This document shows positions 60,449 through 64,000 of a DNA stretch of 64,000 bases, piece after piece (positions within the stretch are counted from its first letter, which is position 1; the number at the start of each line of letters is the position of its first letter). The notes under the pieces were generated by a model. That model was not told the DNA's origin. It made no database searches and saw only the letters and a program-made list of their open reading frames with translations. The stretch covers positions 1 to 64,000 of the forward strand of contig NZ_JGZR01000007.1 of NCBI RefSeq assembly GCF_000741775.1, given 5' to 3'. The DNA is from Bifidobacterium subtile. Its GTDB lineage: Bacteria > Actinomycetota > Actinomycetes > Actinomycetales > Bifidobacteriaceae. The translations under genes and the position numbers were made by a program.

Positions 60449-62140
60449 TCATTGCTGCGCCTCGACGGCGGTCAGCGCCACTGTATTGACGATGTCTTCG
60501 ACCAAAGCGCCGCGCGACAGGTCGTTGACCGGCCGGTTCAGGCCCTGCAGCACCGGTCCGATGGCGATGGCTCCCGAGGTGCGCTGCACGGCCTTGTAGG
60601 CGATGTTGCCGGCGGCAAGGCTGGGGAAGACGAAGACATTGACATGGCCGGCCACATCGTTGCCTTTGGCCTTCGTCGCCGCCACGGTGGGGGACCATGC
60701 GGCGTCGAACTGGATGGAGCCGACGACCGGAAGCTCGGGTGCCTTTTCTTTGACGATGGCCGTGGCCTGCTCGACGAGATCGACATCCGGCCCCTTGCCC
60801 GAGCCGAGCGTCGAATAGCACAGCATGCCCACCTTCGGGTCAATGCCAAAGGCCTTGGCTGTTTTGGCCGACTGAATGGCGATGTCGGCCAGCTGCTCGG
60901 CATTCGGATTCAGATTGATAGCGCAGTCGGCGAAGATGGCGACATGATCTTTGAAGCACATGAGGAACGCGCCGGAGACCAGCGATGCGCCGGGCTTGGT
61001 CTTGATGACCTGCAGCGCCGGACGCACGGTGTTGGCGGTGGAGTTGATCGAGCCGGAGACCAGTCCGTCCGCTTTGCCGAGCACCACGAGCATCGTGCCG
61101 AAGTAGCTCGCGTCGCGCAGCTGCTTGCGTGCTTGCTCCTCGCACATGCCTCTTTTAGCCCGCAGCGCGCACAGCTTGTCGACCATCGGCTTCAGTACCG
61201 TTTCGTCGTCCAAGGGCTGATATGCGGCCTTGCCAAGCGATTTCAGTCCAAGTTCCTCGCCGCGGGAGAGGGCGGCGTCTTTGCTGCCCACGATGATGAG
61301 ATTGACGATATCGCGTTCGAGCAGGTAGTCGGCGGCTTTGAGAATGCGGTCTTCGCAGCCTTCGGGCAGCACGATAGTCTTCTTGCCCGCCTTGGCTTTG
61401 GCGAGCAGCTCGTTCTGGAAGGCGTATGGGGTGGTCGGCGCCGCGAATGGAGCGTCCAGCGCGGCGAGAATCTCGTCGGTCGGTGCGTTTTCCCGGAAGG
61501 CCTGCTCCACCTTGACGGCGGCCTGCGGATCTTCATCGTCTGGGAAATCCATTTTGGGCAGCGTCCACACGGGCACCGGAAAGCCCGTCAGCGCCGCCTT
61601 GGCGTCAGCGGCCTTGTCGCCGGTGCATCCGGTCACGAATACGCCGGCGACCTTCGATCCTGCCTGCTCCACGGTCCGTGTGCAGGCTTCGACGGTCTGC
61701 TTCACCTGCTTGCCGTTGCGCGGAATGGTACATACCGCCAGAAACACCGGGGATTTGAGATCGGCTGCGATTTCGGCGTTGAGCACGAAGCCCTCCGGAT
61801 CGAAAACCTCGGATTTGTCCAAGCCGACAACCACCATGGCCTGTGCCTGCGCGGCCTGTGCGGCCTGTGCAACGCGGCCGTAGCCGGCTACGATGTCGCC
61901 GCGTGCCCCGGCTTTGTCTCGGCGCGCCTGACACGGGCATACGCCCCGCACATCTTCGAGACGTTGGCCGGCATTCGCGCCTTCAAGCAAGGCTTGGGTG
62001 AATGTTTCTTTTCTGCATGCCACGGGCCGGAACACGCCGGTGCGGCAATGCGAGGCGAGGGCTCTGACTACGCCATAGGCCGCGACATTACGGCCGTTAG
62101 CCCCTTCAGGGCTGACGATGGTGATGATGGTGTTGGACAC
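60449..62140 (-). CDS. pta: Phosphate acetyltransferase
   Basis: Pta interconverts acetyl phosphate and acetyl-CoA. I choose GTG 62140 (reads MSNTIITIVSPEGANGR), behind AAGGAG. The ATG at 62194 has no ribosome site. The protein of 563 residues has an N-terminal CobQ/P-loop-like domain (to about 230), seen in the long form of the enzyme. The catalytic PTA_PTB domain has TIVLPEGCEDRILKAADYLL, VSGSINSTANTVRPALQVIK, FLMCFKDHVAIFADCAIN and DLVEQATAIVKEKAPELPVV. Order xfp-pta-ackA on one strand places the three acetyl-phosphate enzymes together. Spacing of 130-350 bases allows separate promoters. Confidence 0.97.
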   Translation of the reverse strand: MSNTIITIVSPEGANGRNVAAYGVVRALASHCRTGVFRPVACRKETFTQALLEGANAGQRLEDVRGVCPCQARRDKAGARGDIVAGYGRVAQAAQAAQAQAMVVVGLDKSEVFDPEGFVLNAEIAADLKSPVFLAVCTIPRNGKQVKQTVEACTRTVEQAGSKVAGVFVTGCTGDKAADAKAALTGFPVPVWTLPKMDFPDDEDPQAAVKVEQAFRENAPTDEILAALDAPFAAPTTPYAFQNELLAKAKAGKKTIVLPEGCEDRILKAADYLLERDIVNLIIVGSKDAALSRGEELGLKSLGKAAYQPLDDETVLKPMVDKLCALRAKRGMCEEQARKQLRDASYFGTMLVVLGKADGLVSGSINSTANTVRPALQVIKTKPGASLVSGAFLMCFKDHVAIFADCAINLNPNAEQLADIAIQSAKTAKAFGIDPKVGMLCYSTLGSGKGPDVDLVEQATAIVKEKAPELPVVGSIQFDAAWSPTVAATKAKGNDVAGHVNVFVFPSLAAGNIAYKAVQRTSGAIAIGPVLQGLNRPVNDLSRGALVEDIVNTVALTAVEAQQ

Positions 62141-62421
62141 GATGAATACTCCTTGGTGTGCATCGGACGAGGCGTAGTATTGCATTCGCCGCAATCATTG
62201 CATTCATGCGGATGCCATATGGCGCACGCACCCATTGTAGATGGGGGAGAAGGCATCGGTGTTCCATAGGCGGCATATTGGCGTGTCTGCCAAGCGATGC
62301 AAGGAAGCACGGAGGAATCACGCAGAAAGCGCGCATCGCAATAACCTGCGGAGAACGCGGAAGCGAAGAGGCGATACGCGATGCAGAAGCGTGCGCAGGA
62401 CCATAAAAAGGGACCATAAAA

Positions 62422-62457
62422 CAGTGAGGGCACCAGGTTCCCCTGATGCCCTCACTG
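62422..62457 (-). terminator. Terminator of xfp
   Basis: CAGTGAGGGCA (62422-62432) pairs with TGCCCTCACTG (62447-62457). On the - strand the stem is followed by TTTTATGG. It lies 36 bases after the xfp stop codon. Confidence 0.85.
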
Positions 62458-62493
62458 CGCAATTAGCAGTCGCTTGCGAAAAGCGTCACGCTG

Positions 62494-64000
62494 TTACTCG
62501 TTGTCGCCCGCGGTTGCGGCGGTGGCGGTAACCGCGCCCGGCTTCTCGGTCTTGACGCCCGACCACACCCAGTCGGTGTAGTCCGGGTGGTCGAAGCCCT
62601 TGTCGACGGCGAACTGGAAGGCTTCGTCGCGGAAGGCCTCGAGCTTGTCGATGTCGGCGGCGAACTTGTCGGCGTCCACCATGCGCAGCGCCTCGGCGGT
62701 GAGCTCATAGCGGTCGATGTCGTTGACGCGCACCATGTCGTACGGCGTGGTGGTTGAACCCTGCTCCTTGTAGCCGTGAACGTTGAAGTTATCGTGGTTC
62801 GGGCGATCGAAGATCAGGCCGCGCACGTCATGCGCATAGGAGTGGTAGGCGAACAGGACCGGCTTGTCGGCGGTGAACAGATCGGCGAACTCCTCGTCGG
62901 AGAGGGCCTCGTTGTTCTCCTTGGCGGACTGCAGCTTGAGCAGATCCACCACGTTGACGACCTTGAACTTGATGCCGAAGTCATTGAGCTTGTCGGCGGC
63001 GGCCATCAGCTCCTGCGTCGGAACATCGCCTGCGGCGGCGAGGACAACCTGCACCTCGTCGTTGCTTTCGGCGTTCGACGCCCACTTCCACTCGGCGGCG
63101 CCCTTTTCGAGCTCCGCACGGGCTTCGTCGAGGGACAGCCAGGTCGCGGCCGGCTGCTTGCCGGCGATGATCGCGTTGATCTGGTTGGTCGACTTGTACA
63201 CGCGCTCGCCCACGGCCAGCAGCATGTTGGAATCGACGGGGAAGTAGATGTTCACGACGTGATCGTTGTTGAACGTCTTGTTCAGCAGCAGCGAGGTGAC
63301 GCCCGGGTCCTGATGCGAGAAGCCGTTGTGGTCCTGACGCCAGACGTGCGAGGAGACCAGCAGGTTCATCGAGGAGATCGGCTTGCGCCACGGAATCTCG
63401 CGCACGACGGCCTCGAGCCACTTCGCATGCTGGTTGAGCATGGAGTCGATCACATGCACGAAGGACTCGTAGGAGCTCCAGATGCCGTGGCGACCGGTGA
63501 GCAGGTAGCCCTCGAGGAAGCCTTCCATCTGATGTTCGGAAAGCTGCTCGGTGACCTGGCCGGTGACGGCCATGTGCTCGTCGACCTGAGATGACAGGTA
63601 GCCGGCGTCCCACTGCTTGTTGGTCACTTCATACGCGGCCTGCAGACGGTTCGACGCGGTCTCGTCCGGTCCGAAGATGCGGAACGAATCCGGGTTGAGC
63701 TTGATGATGTCGCGGGTGTAGGTGCCAAGCTTGCGGGTAGCTTCGAGCTGGCCCCAGCCGTGTCCGTACTCCTTGACTTCCTTGACCTCGTAGTCTTCGA
63801 GCTTAGGCAGAACGAGTTCCTCGCGGATGCGGCCGCCATTGGCGTTCGGGTTCTCGCCGATGCGCAGCTCGCCTTCGGGCATGAAAGCGGTGACGTCGTC
63901 CTTGAGGGCGCCCTTCTCATCGAAGAGCTCTTCCGGCTTGTAGGTCTTCAGCCAGTTCTTGAGAACCTCGAAGTGCTCCTCGGTGTCGCGGGCCGAAGCC
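62494..64000 (-). CDS. xfp: Xylulose-5-phosphate/fructose-6-phosphate phosphoketolase (5' end beyond window)
   Basis: The thiamine-dependent phosphoketolase splits xylulose-5-P or fructose-6-P to acetyl phosphate and is the marker enzyme of bifidobacteria. The frame is open to the window edge; about 501 C-terminal residues of the usual roughly 825 are visible. Beyond the internal ATG at 63882 the same frame reads on through [20 protein letters not shown]. Marks include [40 protein letters not shown] (cofactor-binding region), [26 protein letters not shown] and [14 protein letters not shown] short acidic/Ala tail with [10 protein letters not shown] ends it. Its neighbours pta and ackA complete the pathway to acetate and ATP. 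Confidence 0.97.
   Translation of the reverse strand, partial: ASARDTEEHFEVLKNWLKTYKPEELFDEKGALKDDVTAFMPEGELRIGENPNANGGRIREELVLPKLEDYEVKEVKEYGHGWGQLEATRKLGTYTRDIIKLNPDSFRIFGPDETASNRLQAAYEVTNKQWDAGYLSSQVDEHMAVTGQVTEQLSEHQMEGFLEGYLLTGRHGIWSSYESFVHVIDSMLNQHAKWLEAVVREIPWRKPISSMNLLVSSHVWRQDHNGFSHQDPGVTSLLLNKTFNNDHVVNIYFPVDSNMLLAVGERVYKSTNQINAIIAGKQPAATWLSLDEARAELEKGAAEWKWASNAESNDEVQVVLAAAGDVPTQELMAAADKLNDFGIKFKVVNVVDLLKLQSAKENNEALSDEEFADLFTADKPVLFAYHSYAHDVRGLIFDRPNHDNFNVHGYKEQGSTTTPYDMVRVNDIDRYELTAEALRMVDADKFAADIDKLEAFRDEAFQFAVDKGFDHPDYTDWVWSGVKTEKPGAVTATAATAGDNE

Noticed and set aside
60452..62269. 605-residue + strand frame opposite pta, and similar ones opposite ackA, xfp and the aminotransferase
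   Set aside because: Composition is that of reverse-complement shadows in GC-rich DNA; the opposite strands carry unmistakable enzymes.

Overview
The window is a GC-rich chromosomal segment that I assign to a Bifidobacterium. The strongest evidence is the right end, where phosphoketolase (xfp, cut by the window edge), phosphate acetyltransferase (pta) and acetate kinase (ackA) lie in series. These are the core of the bifid shunt. Species cannot be fixed from the sequence.

Layout: (1) 1-4.8 kb is the edge of an integrated element. It has a replication-type helix-turn-helix gene with iteron-like inverted repeats, a run of tiny genes overlapping by ATGA, and a divergent pair of HTH repressors, and it stops at a tRNA-Lys(CTT). 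(2) 4.8-10.6 kb carries three tandem hairpin repeats with covarying stems, gluQ, acylphosphatase, yggS and an FAH-family hydrolase. They are separated by two families of large palindromic intergenic elements. (3) 11-14.7 kb is a decaying ferrous-iron uptake operon: FTR1 permease with a frameshift, P19-type lipoprotein fused by deletion to the tail of an FtsX permease, and an ABC ATPase whose Walker B region is scrambled. (4) 15-18.7 kb has an FMN-binding lipoprotein, a ketopantoate-reductase-family enzyme and a class III aminotransferase. (5) 18.8-23.6 kb is a more AT-rich island bounded by two near-identical hairpins. It holds an amino-acid ABC transporter whose binding protein is switched off by a 19-C tract, a DapA-family enzyme and a GldA-family dehydrogenase. 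(6) 24-27.3 kb is a second amino-acid ABC transporter.

(7) 28.5-39.1 kb is the most notable region. It encodes a D-proline reductase system (prdC, prdA, a small partner, prdB), a TetR regulator and a proline racemase on the + strand. On the - strand, convergent with it, are a glycyl-radical trans-4-hydroxyproline dehydratase (hypD) and its radical-SAM activase. Together these would take hydroxyproline via pyrroline-5-carboxylate and proline to D-proline and 5-aminovalerate, an electron sink that could relieve the NADH load of the bifid shunt. PrdB has cysteine where clostridial enzymes have selenocysteine. An identical 16-bp palindromic site lies upstream of prdC and upstream of the activase gene.

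(8) 39.3-45.8 kb is a TetR regulator with two large YhgE/Pip membrane proteins. (9) 46.4-50.8 kb is a CsoR-like operator and a giant copper ATPase carrying cupredoxin, Met/His-rich and YHS segments. (10) 50.9-57.2 kb has an esterase, an aminoglycoside-phosphotransferase-fold kinase, a GH13 glycosidase, a TetR regulator, a PIN-toxin remnant and a membrane protein gene interrupted by an amber codon. (11) 57.4-64 kb has aroA, then ackA, pta and xfp on the - strand.
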